A stretch of DNA of 64,000 nucleotides from Amoebophrya sp. A120 (GCA_905178155.1 CAJINV010000020.1:1054001-1118000), one strand, 5' to 3'; shown: positions 1 through 11,582, counted from the first letter of the stretch. The notes: a model not told the origin generated them from the sequence alone. A program made the numbers and translations.

Positions 1-3000
1 TATTTGGATAAAGCATTGAACGACTACTGCTTGTGCTTGTAGCTCCTGACCGACTTTTCTGACTGGCGTTGGGTACTACCGCCACCCCTCCAGAACTTGA
101 GCGCGAACTACCCCTTCCTGAGCTGCGTCCCAGAGAAAGCAGTGACTCGGCCACACCTGCACCCACTGCAGAGGACGCGGAATCAAATTGAGGCACAAAC
201 ATCTCTTCTGCTTGTTGCGCTAGGGAAGTTTGTCCGGCATCGGTCGTTGTAGCTGTCGTTTCAGTAGTTCCACTACCCGCACCGCGACCACCTGCGCGGC
301 TTTTTGCGGTGTGCCAGATTATTGAACTCCGGGCGGAAACCGAAGAAGATGCTGACGACGAGGTGGACATCAACATCGAGCTTTGAATGCTAGAAAAAGG
401 ATTGTGAAAAAAATCCGCCCCGGCTTTGCTCGGCTTATCTTTCTTTTCTACTTTGTCGACCTGCTTGTTCCCTGGAAAATTCATCCTCCCCGCTAATTTC
501 AATTTCTCCTTTGCAGAGGCAGAGAGCTCTTCCCCCGACAGCTTCAGTCGTTGCAGTGTGCCACCGACCGGCGAAGTTGAGAAGTTGTAGGAGCTAGAAA
601 CCGGCGATCTTCTCAACAACGTCGAACCTTCTTCATCATGATCTACACTCGAACTCGTCGTCGCACTAGCTTTCTTGTTCACTGCTCCAAATAGCGGTCT
701 CGATGTAGAAGTAGAGGAGGCAGGTGAGGGGGGTGGGAACGGGGGCTCCGGAAAAGAAAACTCGATTCGTTCGCCGTCGTCGTGGTAATTCGCGTGAAGC
801 GAGGAGGTGGGCGAAAGCGGGGTGTGCTGGCGCTCGTCCCAGGATGTTGAAAACGCTGGCGTGCTTGATGCCGGTCCGTTATTTATTGCCCCCTCGACGT
901 CGGCACTTGGGGAAAAAGTTGTAGACTGTTGAGTTTGATGTCTTACTTCATCACGACCTTGTTCCAGTTCAATCGATGCTACTTTGCGCGACCTGCCAGG
1001 AGTTGTTTCCACCTTATCCACGTGGGAATATCGGGTGTCAGTAAGATAAACGTCTTTCGTCCTCGCACAGTCTTTGCTTTTTTCTGACGTGGAATGGTGC
1101 ATGGCCGCGACGAGTGATAAGGGATGATAGGAATTTTGCGATCCTTTTGTACTTGTTGTTCCCGTACTTTTGTCCAGCGGAAAATTATCAACGCCCGCCA
1201 TGCTGCTGGCTGTCGCCGGTCCAATCGTGTTGAATGGCAGACTAGACGATGTTGAGCCTCGTCGATCGTCTCGAAGGTGAGCACAGGTGCCGAAGCCTGA
1301 TGTATCTGCTGACGCAGGGTCTAAGTTACTTTGCGGCGTCGTCTCCCCGCGATCCTGATTCAACAAGTGCCCAGTACCTTCGAAACTGCTATCAAGAAAC
1401 GCTGCAACGCCCGCACCAGGAACCGACGTACGACCGGGCGCCATCGCGGCACGCTCCTGGGAAAACAGCGCCGCCGCAGCGCTGGTGGCCTCCTGGTGGT
1501 CACCATGCGTCGTGATTTGAATTGCAGGGCATGAATCTTCGTAGTACTCGGAACGATGGCCAAATGTTGCATCCCGTTCCTGTTCATCTCGTGCTGGCTC
1601 TGCTCTTGCACCTGCCAAAATTATTAAGTCCTCATCGAATGGGTTCTTCGGCGCTAGTACCGAGCTGGTCCTCGTGGCTCCAGACATTGCTAACAGTGGC
1701 TCAGGACGGGGACGCGGTCGCAAGAACGGGGCGACAGGATCCGGAAGATTGTGCAACACTGCTGCATCTTCATGATAATGGCGGCCGTCCCGGACAGCTG
1801 CAACTACAGGATTATGTGGTAGCGGCCCCCACGTTCCTGCAAGAGGCGTTCGCGAAATTTCCTGGCGCGCCCACGTAGAACAAGGATCAGGCTGGCGCGG
1901 TGAAAGATCCAAACCCGCCCCGAAGTACTCCGACTTCATCTGTGCGGGGATAGAAGCTGTCGCCCCTCCCGTTGTCCCTCCTTCTTGTCGGACTTGTGTT
2001 TGCATCGGCAAAACAAGGTCGTGCTGCTGCTGTTCATCCTGACATGGCCTCTCCTTCTCGACGAGAGCAGTACAACTACGGCCATCTGCAACCAGTAGTT
2101 CCGAGACGCAAAAGGCGCAAACCGCTGCGCAGCCCTTCGCTGCATGTAACAGACCTGAGAGGCAGGGGATAATTGTGTATCGTGCGACTTTTGCTGTCGA
2201 CTCGATGAGATGCGAGCAAGCTTCTTTGTCTTTCTTCGTCTCATTTCCAATTGTTGAAGATGGGAAGGCTTCTCTTTGTTCTTGCGAAGAAGTTGTCAAC
2301 CCGCCGTCATCTCCTGCAACTCTTTCCTGGCTGCAAAGGGCTTTGCTGCTCTCTCCACCCGCCTGGAAATGCCTGGTTCGCACTTCTACTTCTCCGTGCT
2401 CGTGGCGAGGGTTCTTCGTGCCCTCCGCTCGTGGTCGGGAAGTTGCTGTTGCATCATGCTGGTTAGTATTTTTCTTTTTGTTCAAAGCAAGGCTGACCAC
2501 TCCGCCGCACCGTGACTTTTTCCCTGGACGGAAACACACGACCGTGGCGAAGTTGGTGTTATCCGCGACCTGTTCTTCATCACGACATGCACTTTCTGCG
2601 TTACCGTTGCGGTTACCCCCGGCCACGCGCTCAGCATATTGTTCAGGTCTTACGAAGACCCCATCCACGTTGCTGGTTGTATCTTGTCCCCGCAGCGGCT
2701 CGTCTACTGCCTCAGCCTCACATTCTTTATCGTTGCTACTCTCGTTTGGGTTTTTTTCCCTACAACGGGCTTGAAAGATGCTGCCTTCTTCGTCGGCGCA
2801 GCTCCAGCCGGCGTGAGCCAATGTAGCACGCACGAAGGCGTTTCTGGCTCGCGCATTGTCGTGCTGGGCAAAGAAGAATACCGGGCAACAAGTGTGACCC
2901 TTCCATTGAGTAGCTGCACTGCGACGCCGCGCTTCTCGGCTTCGTGCTTGCGTAAAAAAAGCAGACTCAACTGCGAGCACAGGACACGAGAAGATCGAGA

Positions 3001-3046
3001 GTACTAAGAATGATGCCAAGAGGATCATGATCTCCGCGATGAGCAT
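1..3046 (-). CDS. large secreted Ser-rich protein, N-terminal part (runs off the left edge)
   Basis: The minus strand is open without a stop from the ATG at 3044-3046 to the left edge, at least 1,015 codons. I checked the frame at several internal ATG codons and it is constant. The start is the first ATG after an in-frame TAG near 3150. The N-terminus MLIAEIMILLASFLVLSIFS is a strong signal peptide, so the protein should enter the secretory pathway. A Cys-containing block follows at about residues 40-100 (motifs GHTCCPVFFF and GWSCADEEGSIF). The rest is low complexity, rich in Ser, Thr, Gly, Gln and charged residues. I recognise no domain. A surface or secreted parasite protein would fit, but that is inference. 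The 3' end and any introns beyond the window are unknown. Confidence 0.7.
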   Translation of the reverse strand, partial: MLIAEIMILLASFLVLSIFSCPVLAVESAFFTQARSREARRRSAATQWKGHTCCPVFFFAQHDNARARNAFVRATLAHAGWSCADEEGSIFQARCREKNPNESSNDKECEAEAVDEPLRGQDTTSNVDGVFVRPEQYAERVAGGNRNGNAESACRDEEQVADNTNFATVVCFRPGKKSRCGGVVSLALNKKKNTNQHDATATSRPRAEGTKNPRHEHGEVEVRTRHFQAGGESSKALCSQERVAGDDGGLTTSSQEQREAFPSSTIGNETKKDKEACSHLIESTAKVARYTIIPCLSGLLHAAKGCAAVCAFCVSELLVADGRSCTALVEKERPCQDEQQQHDLVLPMQTQVRQEGGTTGGATASIPAQMKSEYFGAGLDLSPRQPDPCSTWARQEISRTPLAGTWGPLPHNPVVAAVRDGRHYHEDAAVLHNLPDPVAPFLRPRPRPEPLLAMSGATRTSSVLAPKNPFDEDLIILAGARAEPARDEQERDATFGHRSEYYEDSCPAIQITTHGDHQEATSAAAALFSQERAAMAPGRTSVPGAGVAAFLDSSFEGTGHLLNQDRGETTPQSNLDPASADTSGFGTCAHLRDDRRGSTSSSLPFNTIGPATASSMAGVDNFPLDKSTGTTSTKGSQNSYHPLSLVAAMHHSTSEKSKDCARTKDVYLTDTRYSHVDKVETTPGRSRKVASIELEQGRDEVRHQTQQSTTFSPSADVEGAINNGPASSTPAFSTSWDERQHTPLSPTSSLHANYHDDGERIEFSFPEPPFPPPSPASSTSTSRPLFGAVNKKASATTSSSVDHDEEGSTLLRRSPVSSSYNFSTSPVGGTLQRLKLSGEELSASAKEKLKLAGRMNFPGNKQVDKVEKKDKPSKAGADFFHNPFSSIQSSMLMSTSSSASSSVSARSSIIWHTAKSRAGGRGAGSGTTETTATTTDAGQTSLAQQAEEMFVPQFDSASSAVGAGVAESLLSLGRSSGRGSSRSSSGGVAVVPNASQKSRSGATSTSSSRSMLYPN

Positions 3047-3581
3047 CTTTTTGATGTGTGACGTTTCGAAAAAAGTACTGCGAATGAAAAACCTACACTC
3101 CTCCAATTGCGGCGCCGTCAGTATAAACAGCCTGCAGCTACGGAATATCTAAGCGGTCGCTCGGTAGGGAAATGGAGCAAACTTTCTCGAAAAGTCCTAG
3201 AAGAACAAACCAAAAACGGGCTACAAGAAAAGTGGGCGTCACGATGACAACGTTCGAGCATCCGACTTACTTCAACAGCAGAGAAATTGATGATCGATAG
3301 ACTTCTTTGACTTGTAAGTGTACCTTTAAACGCAGCTTGCTAGCGACGGGCAAAAACAGAACATGTGCAATCGTGGTCGACGTCCCGCTTTTAAGCCAGT
3401 GGCACTTCAAGACCTCCTGCTGACGTCGTCCACTTTTAATATCCTTCTGTGTCGTGTTTATTTATTGACGGGCCCAGCAAACCCAATTAGATTAAAGTGC
3501 TGGCTTCTTAAAGTCGCTTTTGTTTTGCTGCTGTTGATCTTGATGTTGATCAGCCTGCTCGTGGCACCACGTACTCAGTAC
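3047..3581. other. intergenic spacer
   Basis: This holds the 5' flank of the secreted-protein gene and the 3' flank of the next gene. It is T-rich around 3430-3550. I see no conserved ORF, no RNA gene and no clear promoter motif. Confidence 0.5.
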
Positions 3582-5273
3582 TCATGAACCAGGTGTGCAC
3601 TGCAAATACAGCGTTTCCTTGCTTGTGGTCACGACAGTTCTTCCTCCCTCTGATCCCATACCAGCATCCGTCACCACCTCTGTAAAGACGAAAAAAGCGT
3701 CTACCACCCCGACCACGCAGTCGGGTCTTTCCTCGCTTAGAATCCGGTACTGGGTGTGCGCCCGCCCTAGAGCCACGTCCGGTCCACACAGCAGTTCCAG
3801 CGGGGCCGCGTTCTTGGACTCGGGGACAACAAACACGCCGGGAATCTGGCCAAAAGACAATAGCACCTTTTCAAACGCCAGTCCCCCGGAGACGGTCCGG
3901 TTGACGCGACTCAAAAGCGTACGAGCACGGTGGAGGGTATTGCGGCCGAAACGGTCTTCCAGAGTGGCGACTGCGTCGTCCAGGTTAGTAGTGGTGGCAG
4001 TTGCGGTTGTCGTGATTTTCGTCGTTGTTGGGGGCAGGAACTCGGATGGCGAGCCGCTACTTCCGGAGGACGGCTTTTGCAACAATGCCCGAGCAGTGAA
4101 CTCCAATGTCTCCGGATACGGCGTTGACGCAAACGTGCGGCCGTTTACCCGGAGCGTGTCTCGTTGCAAGTCCTTCTGGTTCTGCTTGTCAGTCTTGCGG
4201 TTCGCAGCAGCCATGAATTGTTCCGCAGCTGTCTTGTCAGATGAGGTCGTTCCAGTGGATGTTCCCGTAACGGCAACGCGTTGTTCCTCGGTGTAGTTGC
4301 CGCCATTTTTCCCGTTCGCGAATTCTGACGAGGAATTTATTTCCTGCTCAGCGGATGAAGAGCTGCTGCTGCTGTTCCCGATTTCATTCGCCGCTTGCTC
4401 CTCCTGCGGTCTCTCAGGTGTGCCAGAACTCGACGAGCTCGTCGTGGTTTTTTGCAAGTGGTATGTGAACACCTTGTCGGAACAGCGGCGCTGAAACCAT
4501 TGCAGAACCTGCTCCAGCGAGTCTGGATCATTCTGGCCGGAGAAATCATCGGCACCGGTTGTGTCTTCATGACTTGTTCCCGCCACCTTCTGCTGTTCAG
4601 ACACGAAAACCGGAACAGGCGTGTCTGCTGCCTGAGGTTGTTGTAATTCCTGGTCAACATCCTCACTGGTTTTGAATCTCGTCGTCGTGTTTGATCTCTC
4701 CTGATATTCCCGTCTCACTTGCCTTAGTACAGCAGCGGTAGTTGCAGCTGCTGCTGTAGAAGAAGTTGCACTTCTCGCACCGGCATGATCTCCATTCTGC
4801 AACAACGAGGGATCCTGGTCGTGGTCGACGCGGCCCTCGCCCTCCTCGACCTCGTCCCCTCCAGCTGCAAAAATGCTCTCCAAAAGCGTTTGCGCCAAAT
4901 ATAAAAACCTGGCTTCCTCCTGGAAAAGCAATTGTTGGGCCTCCTGCTTTGTGCTCGCAACCTGTTGGCGCGCGACGCGCACGGCTTCGCGGCGCGCTGC
5001 GGTAGACAAGTCGCTACCTCCTATTGTAAACCTTTCTGAGCCACCGGATGCGAAGAAAATTGGAACGAGGTTGTTGTGGGATGCGTCAGTCCGCGGCGCC
5101 GCCGCGGGCGCACTGAGACTTGTTCCCTTCGAGGGGCTGCTGCTGCCGCGAGAGTGCTGGGTTTGTGTTGAAGCAGTGGTTCCCAGGGATGCCAAGTCCT
5201 CTAAAATCTGGCCCTCCGTCAACACTGACCAGGCATTTGTACCGAGCGGCGTCGTGCCATTACTGGGTGCCAT
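3582..5273 (-). CDS. unrecognised 563-aa protein, low-complexity middle with conserved-looking ends
   Basis: Single-exon ORF from ATG (5271-5273) to TGA (3582-3584). The N-terminus (NAWSVLTEGQILEDL) is followed by a Ser/Thr stretch and then a helical segment at about residues 85-120 rich in Arg, Ala and Gln (AARREAVRVARQQVAS) that could be a coiled coil. The centre is Ser/Gln/Glu-rich. The C-terminal 130 residues look globular (DRFGRNTLHRARTLLSRVN, then PGVFVVPESKNAAPLELL). I cannot assign a family. No signal peptide or membrane segment is seen. No introner lies in this gene, unlike most neighbours. Confidence 0.6.
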   Translation of the reverse strand: MAPSNGTTPLGTNAWSVLTEGQILEDLASLGTTASTQTQHSRGSSSPSKGTSLSAPAAAPRTDASHNNLVPIFFASGGSERFTIGGSDLSTAARREAVRVARQQVASTKQEAQQLLFQEEARFLYLAQTLLESIFAAGGDEVEEGEGRVDHDQDPSLLQNGDHAGARSATSSTAAAATTAAVLRQVRREYQERSNTTTRFKTSEDVDQELQQPQAADTPVPVFVSEQQKVAGTSHEDTTGADDFSGQNDPDSLEQVLQWFQRRCSDKVFTYHLQKTTTSSSSSGTPERPQEEQAANEIGNSSSSSSSAEQEINSSSEFANGKNGGNYTEEQRVAVTGTSTGTTSSDKTAAEQFMAAANRKTDKQNQKDLQRDTLRVNGRTFASTPYPETLEFTARALLQKPSSGSSGSPSEFLPPTTTKITTTATATTTNLDDAVATLEDRFGRNTLHRARTLLSRVNRTVSGGLAFEKVLLSFGQIPGVFVVPESKNAAPLELLCGPDVALGRAHTQYRILSEERPDCVVGVVDAFFVFTEVVTDAGMGSEGGRTVVTTSKETLYLQCTPGS

Positions 5274-6217
5274 TCTCGAGGTTTGGTTGAGTTTAGTAGT
5301 TCAAAAGCGATGGAAATTGTATGTCGATCAAGGATAGAAGCGATAATAGCGCATTGTAGAAGTAGCTGTAGCTTGATGATGAAGAGTCAGAAACATCAGC
5401 AGGGTGATTACGTAGCTAGAGCAAGACTGAAGTGATAGATAGAGATAGTAAGCACTTGATACGGCAGTGTCGAACCACGGAAATACGGCAGTGTCGAACC
5501 TGGTGCGCACCGCGCATACAGCTGCAACCGGGAGGAGTTTTTATGTTCTACTTTACAGTGGGGAAGATAGTGCTTCAATTATACCAGTACTAGGCTTTGC
5601 CGAGTCGTAGTCCTTCCCCGAGGACAAGTGGAGATCGGGATCGCTTCGCTCTGATTGATAGGTGATCGCGGCTTATTTCTTCATGTGAACAAAAGCTGCA
5701 AACCTTGTTGCTAAAAACAGCAGAAGTAGCAGCGAGCCCGCAGTTGTTCATCGGCACGCATGTTGTCCGTCATCGGGAATCAATTCTGGATCTCGGGTTC
5801 GAAGATGAAGCTAGCTCTTGACGAGGAAATGCTTTTTCGTCGCCTAGTATGGTACTCATCAAATTATGATATCGTGCTTTAGCGACAGCGGCAGCTCGCG
5901 TGTGGCCTTCATCCTCTGGTGCGGCACTCTCTTCGTCAACGAGGCTAATCCACTGCACGACCTCCCTTTCGTCCACGACGACGACAAGGCGGCGTCATCG
6001 GTTCAACAGCAGCTGCTGGAACAAGTTGTACTCGAACTTCACTTTCTTGTGTCTGCTGCTCGAGAGCTGCAGGAGGAACGAAAGGAAGTGGTCCACATCG
6101 AGCTGCATTTCCACAATCTTGATCATCATCTTCTTCGAAGTTTTTATCGGTATATTGCTTACCAACACCCCGACGTGTACTTTACTCGTCCCGCGAACTA
6201 CTGCTCGACCTTCTCAG
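5274..6217. other. intergenic spacer with a short direct repeat
   Basis: Between the 3' end of the S9 peptidase gene and the 5' end of the 563-aa gene. An 18-base segment (ATACGGCAGTGTCGAACC) occurs twice about 24 bases apart near 5459-5500. Short ORFs exist on both strands (for example minus 5770-5976) but none is supported as a gene. Confidence 0.4.
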
Positions 6218-9200
6218 TCACCGATTCCAGGGCGCGCAATTGTTCGGGTATTCCCAGGGCTGCAAGTGGCGGCTGAAAAAGTGGAGCAGCAGCAAGGGGA
6301 TTTCTCGACGCCAGCCGGCCTGCCGAACCAGCGTGTGATCCTCGCCTTGTACGGTGATCAAGGTCGCCGGCTCCTCATTTGTCGCGGTCACGCCATTTTT
6401 GACGGCTCCTGAGGTACTAAACGCCGCCCTGCTGCGATCTGTAGTTTTTAAAAATATAGTGCAATCCTCCTGTTGAATTGTTCCTTGTTTCTGGCTTTGC
6501 GTATTGATTCAGCCTCACCACAGATGTGAATCGTTCTCCATCATGACTACGCACTAGCATTATACGCCTCAAATAAACGTCCTGCCTGTGAAGATCACAA
6601 ACCACGAATACAAATACCCGGTGAAGATCCTCCCTCAAAGTCCGGAGCTACCCTTTCAACGTCGACAAAGCTTTCCGTTTTGGCGTCGAAGTGCTTCATT
6701 TCGTAGCCGCCGCAGTGCTTTTTCAGCACCAAATCGCGGAACCGGAGGCAGTTGTCGAAAGTGACAACCTGGTCTTCCGTGCCGTGCATCACAAGCACCG
6801 GCGCCTGCAGCGGCCCCTGCACGAACACCGGGCTGATTCTTCGCGCGTGCTCCAGCGCAGGGTTGGGACAGACTGGATCGGTCACGAAGCCGCCGAGGAG
6901 AGATACGTCCCGGCTGTCGTTCGAGCACTGTTGCGACCTGGCCCAATCGGTGATCGGGCAGAACGCCACGCCGCACTGGAACACCGTGGGAAAGGCTTGG
7001 AACCCCCCGTTCTTCACGGCCATCTTCACTTCGCTGCCCCCGCCCGTGTAGTTTCCGAGGGACACGGCTTCCGCTTGCTGCACACACAGTAACGTTACCA
7101 AACCGCCACAGCTCCGGCCCGCGAGTCCGATCTTCGGCGCGAAGCCCTGTTCGCTGGCGCCCTTGTCACCGAAGAAGTCGACCTGGGCCTGGCGGGTGCG
7201 AAAATACTTGCCCACATCCAGCACGTCGCTCACGTCCGCGACGCCGAACCGGCCGGGGCCCCACCCGGCGCGGAGCCGGGACAGTCCGTACCGCGTGCCG
7301 CCGACGAAATTTGGCATCACGCAAATGTAGCCGTGGCTGGCGAGCCAGGGGCCCAGGTGCACCGGCCCCCAGGTGCGGTTGGGGGACGCGGAACCCAGCG
7401 CGTTCGGGGAAGTGGGAATCCAATCGAGCCGCGTGTGGCTGTTCGGTCCGCCGTGCAGCCACACGATTACTGGGTACTTGCGCTGCAGCCTACTGCTACT
7501 GGAACTGCTGGATGAGGAGCTTCGTGTCGCACCACCTGATGAGAAGTAGATTTGGACGAGTGTTTCATTCATTCCCCTTCCCGATTGTTTGAACAAGATG
7601 ATGATCCTGATCATAGTGTATGAGGATCAACGCACCGTCTTACGAAGTGTCATTGCGCGACGCGAGAAACATCGTTCACAGCTGCAGCCGGAAGAAATAA
7701 TACAGCATTATACCTCTTTCAGGCGAGGACGACGCCGCCGGGCCGTCCTTGACGTATTCGCACGTTTCCGGTAGGTACACCACACAGGGCACCCTTTCGC
7801 CGCCGCGCGACGGCGCTGGGATGCTGAGACACCGGGGCGGTGCGGTCGGGAACCGCCGGCCCGTGTAGGTCAGCCGGTAGGTGGGAACGTAGTTGACTGC
7901 CTCGGGGTTCAGGCCGTTGCACACGTAGAACACATCCCCACTTTCCGTCGGCGACGCGTGAAACACGTAGATGGCCCCCGCCTGTCCCGCGTTCCGGGAC
8001 GAACCGCCGGTGGGCGAGCCCAGCGTCGTAGTGCCGCTTTTTGTCGCGGAGTTGGTCGGAGTCCGTCCTGCGGACGTGACTTCGAGGGACGTCGCCGCAG
8101 TGCCTGTGTCCAGCCCCGTGCCCCGCGGGCCGCCTTGGAAAACTCCGGGTCGCCCCCCGACCGTGCCGGAACCCGTCGTGTGCTGCACTGGCGTGCCTTC
8201 CACGCTGGCCGCGGTGGAGGACGCACCGCGCTTCGGCGACGGCGAGACCGGCGCGGTGTCGGCTGCGGCCGGCTCCGCGAACAACGGCACCAAACAGCCG
8301 CGGGTGAGCACCTGGGGGCCCGGGAGGCGAATGCAGAGCCCGCGGTCGAAATTCAGCGTCCACAGTATGACGCGCTCAGGTGTAGTTACAATCTCAACTG
8401 TTACAATAGAATATGGAAATCTGTGATACAAGAGTGCATCATCTAGCCAACTCTCATAGGATTGCGCATGACAAGTTCCGGAGCCCCAAACTTCACTACA
8501 ATCTGGCGAAATTTGTAGTGCAAAAGGTGGAACGCTGTGCGAGTCTGTCATGCTCATCATGCAACACAGATCCCAGAAGATTCTATTGTAACGTTTGAGA
8601 TGGTAACCGATTTGAGCAAGTCATACACAGCTCGTCCCAGAACCGCGCGTCGTCCGGACACAACGCTGCTTCGGCGTTCTTCGGGGGCTTGCCGGCCGAT
8701 CCGGGGCGGGAGAGGATCCCGTGCCACGTGCCCTTCACGTCCTGGAAGACGACGAACGAGTTGCCGTCAAATTCCCCAAAACACTCCGGCACGGCGGTTT
8801 TGTAGTTCCGATTCCACGGGTTAGGTGTGCTGGACTGCCGCAACTGCAACGTCCGTTCGTAGCGCGCTTGCGAGCAGCCGGGAAAGAGCAAATGCGGTGC
8901 GGACCTGTTGGTGCTGCTGGTTGACAGGCTGGCGGCTGCAGAACTAGCATCGCCAGTTGGCGCCAGATTTGGCTGTTGAAAATCTGTCCAGCAACAATTC
9001 AACGGATCGTCCCTTCGGAGGTGCGAGCCATGCGACCGCCACTTCACCTCATGGAAAAAAAGCGGGAAAACCGCCACAGTGTACATCCCACAGCGGTCAT
9101 CCACGGTCATGAGGACGGCGATCCGCCCCCCTCCCAGCCACTTCGCCTGCGGCTTGGCGTAATCACACCAGTGCATGCACCGCTTTATTTGCGACGTTGC

Positions 9201-10859
9201 CGCGGAGGTATTGTGCTGACTTTGGTCTGCTGCTTCCGCGGCGCTGACCGAGCCAAACAGGTCCCAGTTGTCGCGAATGCACGTCGGCTCAAGCTGGTCT
9301 GCAGCCGCGCAGATCCCCAGTTCCAGCAAGGCCGCACGAATCGCGTCCAGCCGGCCGCCGGCGCGCACGTCCCGCACGTCCGCGGGTGGTGGTGCTCGTT
9401 TCGGACTGGCTCCAGCCTGGCTGCCCACCAGCGAACCGTCCGGACCCTCGACGTACCCCGCGGCGTTAGCGTTCTCGAACAACATCAGTCGGCCCTGCAT
9501 GGTGTTCGGCTCGCGCACACAGGCCAACAGCCGCCAGTTGAACATGGCGTTGGACGCGGACAGCGCTTGTTTCTGCTCTTTGCTGGCGTCCGGGCCCGGT
9601 GGGCACACCAAGTCCACACAGTCGACGCGCTCGTGCGGGGCGAGCTCGAAGGTGAATAAACACTGCGTCTCGGGTAGGTGCAGGGAGAAGTTTAGGTCCA
9701 ACGATAACTGCGTCTTTTTCTTCCGCAAGACCAAGGCGGACTCCTGCGCTGATGGTCCTCCGCCAGCTTGATCCTCGACAGAAACAGGATAGTACCGACC
9801 CAGCAGTGCGAACAGGTCTGGGCCACCAGATGTTGACAACATCTGCTGCTCGGGCGCGAAGGCCGCCGCGGTCAGTGGCCGGGGGTCGAGAACGACGAGC
9901 ACATCCGTTGCGGTGTGCGTCGCCGGCGGAAGGCAGTTTCGGCTGCTGGTGCTTGAGCTGGTTTTCACACAAGAAGAACCTGAACCGCCAGTCGTCGAAG
10001 ACGCTGTAGTTATTTTTCGACGCAAAACTATCGCAATGCGGCCCAGACTGTCGCAGCTGAGAATGCCAGTGTCGGCGGATGGAATTTCGAAACCGGGGAA
10101 GCTGATCCGCAGCGGTTCCTCTTCAAATCCGTGAAAGAGCCACAGGAAGTGGTCCGCAGCCACCACCAGACCCTCCCGCGTCCACAGCGGCGGGCAGTGC
10201 GCGGTCCGCAGTCCGTACAGTAGTTTCCGCGGGAACCCGGGCGTGCCCCCGGTGGTCAGCGACGCGGCCGAGGCCGCGTTCTATTAGATGCAAAAATGTC
10301 TGGGTCTGGAAGATTTCTATGCTCTCTGGATTTTAAAAAGATTTGTATTGCATGACCGGCAATAGAACTCCAGTCTGTGCTACTCGGAGAGGGAAGTTCT
10401 CATGCGCTAGAGGCATGACAAAGGCCCCTAAAAATATGTCAAACTAGAGCATGCATCACAGACATCATGAGTCTTCCAAAATATGCATGACAAACCTGGC
10501 AAGCTTCCAGACCCAGACATTTTTACATTTGATACGTTCATCGGTTGCACGATGTCGCAGCAAACTATCCAGGAAAAAACACCCATCCCCATCCAATTTG
10601 TCATGCAAAACGTGCATAAAGTCCACCACTTGTCATGTAAAAAATGGATAAGGAGGGGTGTTTTTTCCTGGATACAAACCAGGTCGAGCTTGGGGGCGGT
10701 TTCCGAAACCTCGTCGTCTTGCCTCGCTCTTTCCAAGTGGTCGAGCCCCCGCGACTGGAACCACGCCAGGCCGTCCGCGCAGGCCGCATAGTAAAAGTTT
10801 TGCGGACCCAGGTCGTAAAGACCCGTGAACGTGCCGAGTTGCTCCGAGGACGTCGTCAT
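6218..10859 (-). CDS. S9 (prolyl oligopeptidase family) serine peptidase, about 1,230 aa, six exons
   Basis: Exons (minus): 10859-10675, 10560-10535, 10276 to about 8607, about 8383-7713, 7573-6618, 6408-6218. The last third is an alpha/beta hydrolase of the S9 type. It has the oxyanion motif WLHGGP (residue ~890), the nucleophile elbow GLAGRSCGG matching GxSxGG (~1008), the acid in HGTEDQVV (~1120) and the histidine in QGEDHTLVRQ (~1194), which lies in the last exon after a GT-AG intron. The N-terminal ~800 residues should be the beta-propeller that gates such enzymes. S9 enzymes cleave short peptides or acylated N-termini; the exact substrate cannot be told. It is longer than acylaminoacyl peptidases (~730 aa) because of low-complexity inserts near residues 680-760. 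Three introns are introners. The 7574-7712 intron and the family C junction were placed by frame only. Confidence 0.8.
6409..6617 (-). other. canonical GT-AG spliceosomal intron (S9 gene)
   Basis: The sense strand starts GTATTTG after TCACCGG and ends CTCAG before GAGCCGTC. Joining gives an unbroken frame into the exon that carries the catalytic histidine. It has no inverted ends and no flanking direct repeat, so ordinary splicing coexists with the introners in this gene. Confidence 0.75.
8384..8606. mobile_element. family C introner, diverged copy (S9 gene)
   Basis: Ends are inverted: GTTACAATCTCAACTGTTAC on the left against GTTACCATCTCAAACGTTAC on the complement of the right, continuing into AATAGAAT on both. 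The flanking exons read in the same phase. No clean 5-bp direct repeat could be found, so the exact borders are uncertain by about 10 bases. Family C is also seen at 49977-50212. Confidence 0.6.
10282..10534. mobile_element. family A introner, 253 bp (S9 gene)
   Basis: Inverted ends TATTAGATGCAAAAATGTCT and, on the complement, TATCAAATGTAAAAATGTCT, both continuing GGGTCTGGAAG. Direct repeat CGTTC at 10277-10281 and 10535-10539. Keeping one repeat gives CAA CCG ATG AAC GCG GCC, an unbroken frame. The interior matches the copies at 46939 and 47586 in the same orientation. Confidence 0.92.
10566..10674. mobile_element. family B introner, 109 bp (S9 gene)
   Basis: Ends TATCCAGGAAAAAACACC and its near-perfect complement. 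Direct repeat CAAAC at 10561-10565 and 10675-10679. It lies 26 coding bases from the family A copy, leaving a micro-exon. Its interior is in the opposite orientation to the family B copy at 54828. Confidence 0.92.
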
Positions 10860-11582
10860 GGTTGGTGAAATGAGTCGTTTTTTTATATTAAAGCTTCTTC
10901 TTCTTCTCCTAAGTAGCCGTCATCGGCGTCTTGTAGCTTCGTGCTTCTTCACTCAAAGAACCCGTGCAGAGAACGACGATAAAGATAATACCTCTCAACA
11001 GAGCCAGATAGACGAAAGCAAAAGAGCTGCTTTACTACAAAATTCACGACAGAGTGAAGAAGAATCAATGAACATCACTGTACATCGTACTGATGCTGAA
11101 GTAAAGTAAACCTCCACCATGATGTGCCTCGGCACTACAGCGAAGTTGTCCTCGTAAGCATTCATCCGATTCTGGTGCCATCTACTTTTTGAGATCTTTC
11201 TCGTATATGATCACGAGCAACGTGTTCTCCCATTCAGATTTAACATTTTCAAACTGGTTTCGAACAGACGACGTGACAAGACAAGTAGATGTGGATGTAG
11301 ACATTAATTGGTGAGGAAACATAAAAACGTACCGTAGGTGAAAAGAAGAAACGTCCTTCCTTTCGCCTTCACCCTTAATTGAATGCAGGTCATGGATGAA
11401 AAAGCCTAAAGTAGAAACTACTCAGATACATCACTATGAGAGCGTTTACTGAAGAATGTTAATTGCGATACTTGCTCTGCTCCTCGAGAAAATGTAAATG
11501 AGTCTCTAATATTGACAAAAAATCAAAATCTATGAGTGCTGAGCGATGCTAAATTATTATACGTGCTGAAGGTGAACTCAGT
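10860..11582. other. intergenic spacer
   Basis: AT-rich spacer between the S9 gene start and the 3' end of the first two-block gene. A short plus-strand ORF (10825-11109) begins inside the S9 coding region and has no recognisable content. No repeat or RNA gene was seen. Confidence 0.45.

Noticed and set aside
5866-6412. Plus-strand ORFs of 136 and 170 codons
   Set aside because: They overlap the last exon of the S9 peptidase, which carries the catalytic histidine, and have no recognisable content.
8375-8607. GT-AG boundaries for the family C insert in the S9 gene
   Set aside because: The donor after AATCG and the acceptor CTGAG are in different phases and would break the frame, so I placed the join by phase and left the borders open.
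10282-10534. Reading the repeated inserts as a CRISPR array or as tRNA-like genes
   Set aside because: The copies are dispersed in different genes, have inverted ends and target duplications, and show no cloverleaf or regular spacer pattern.
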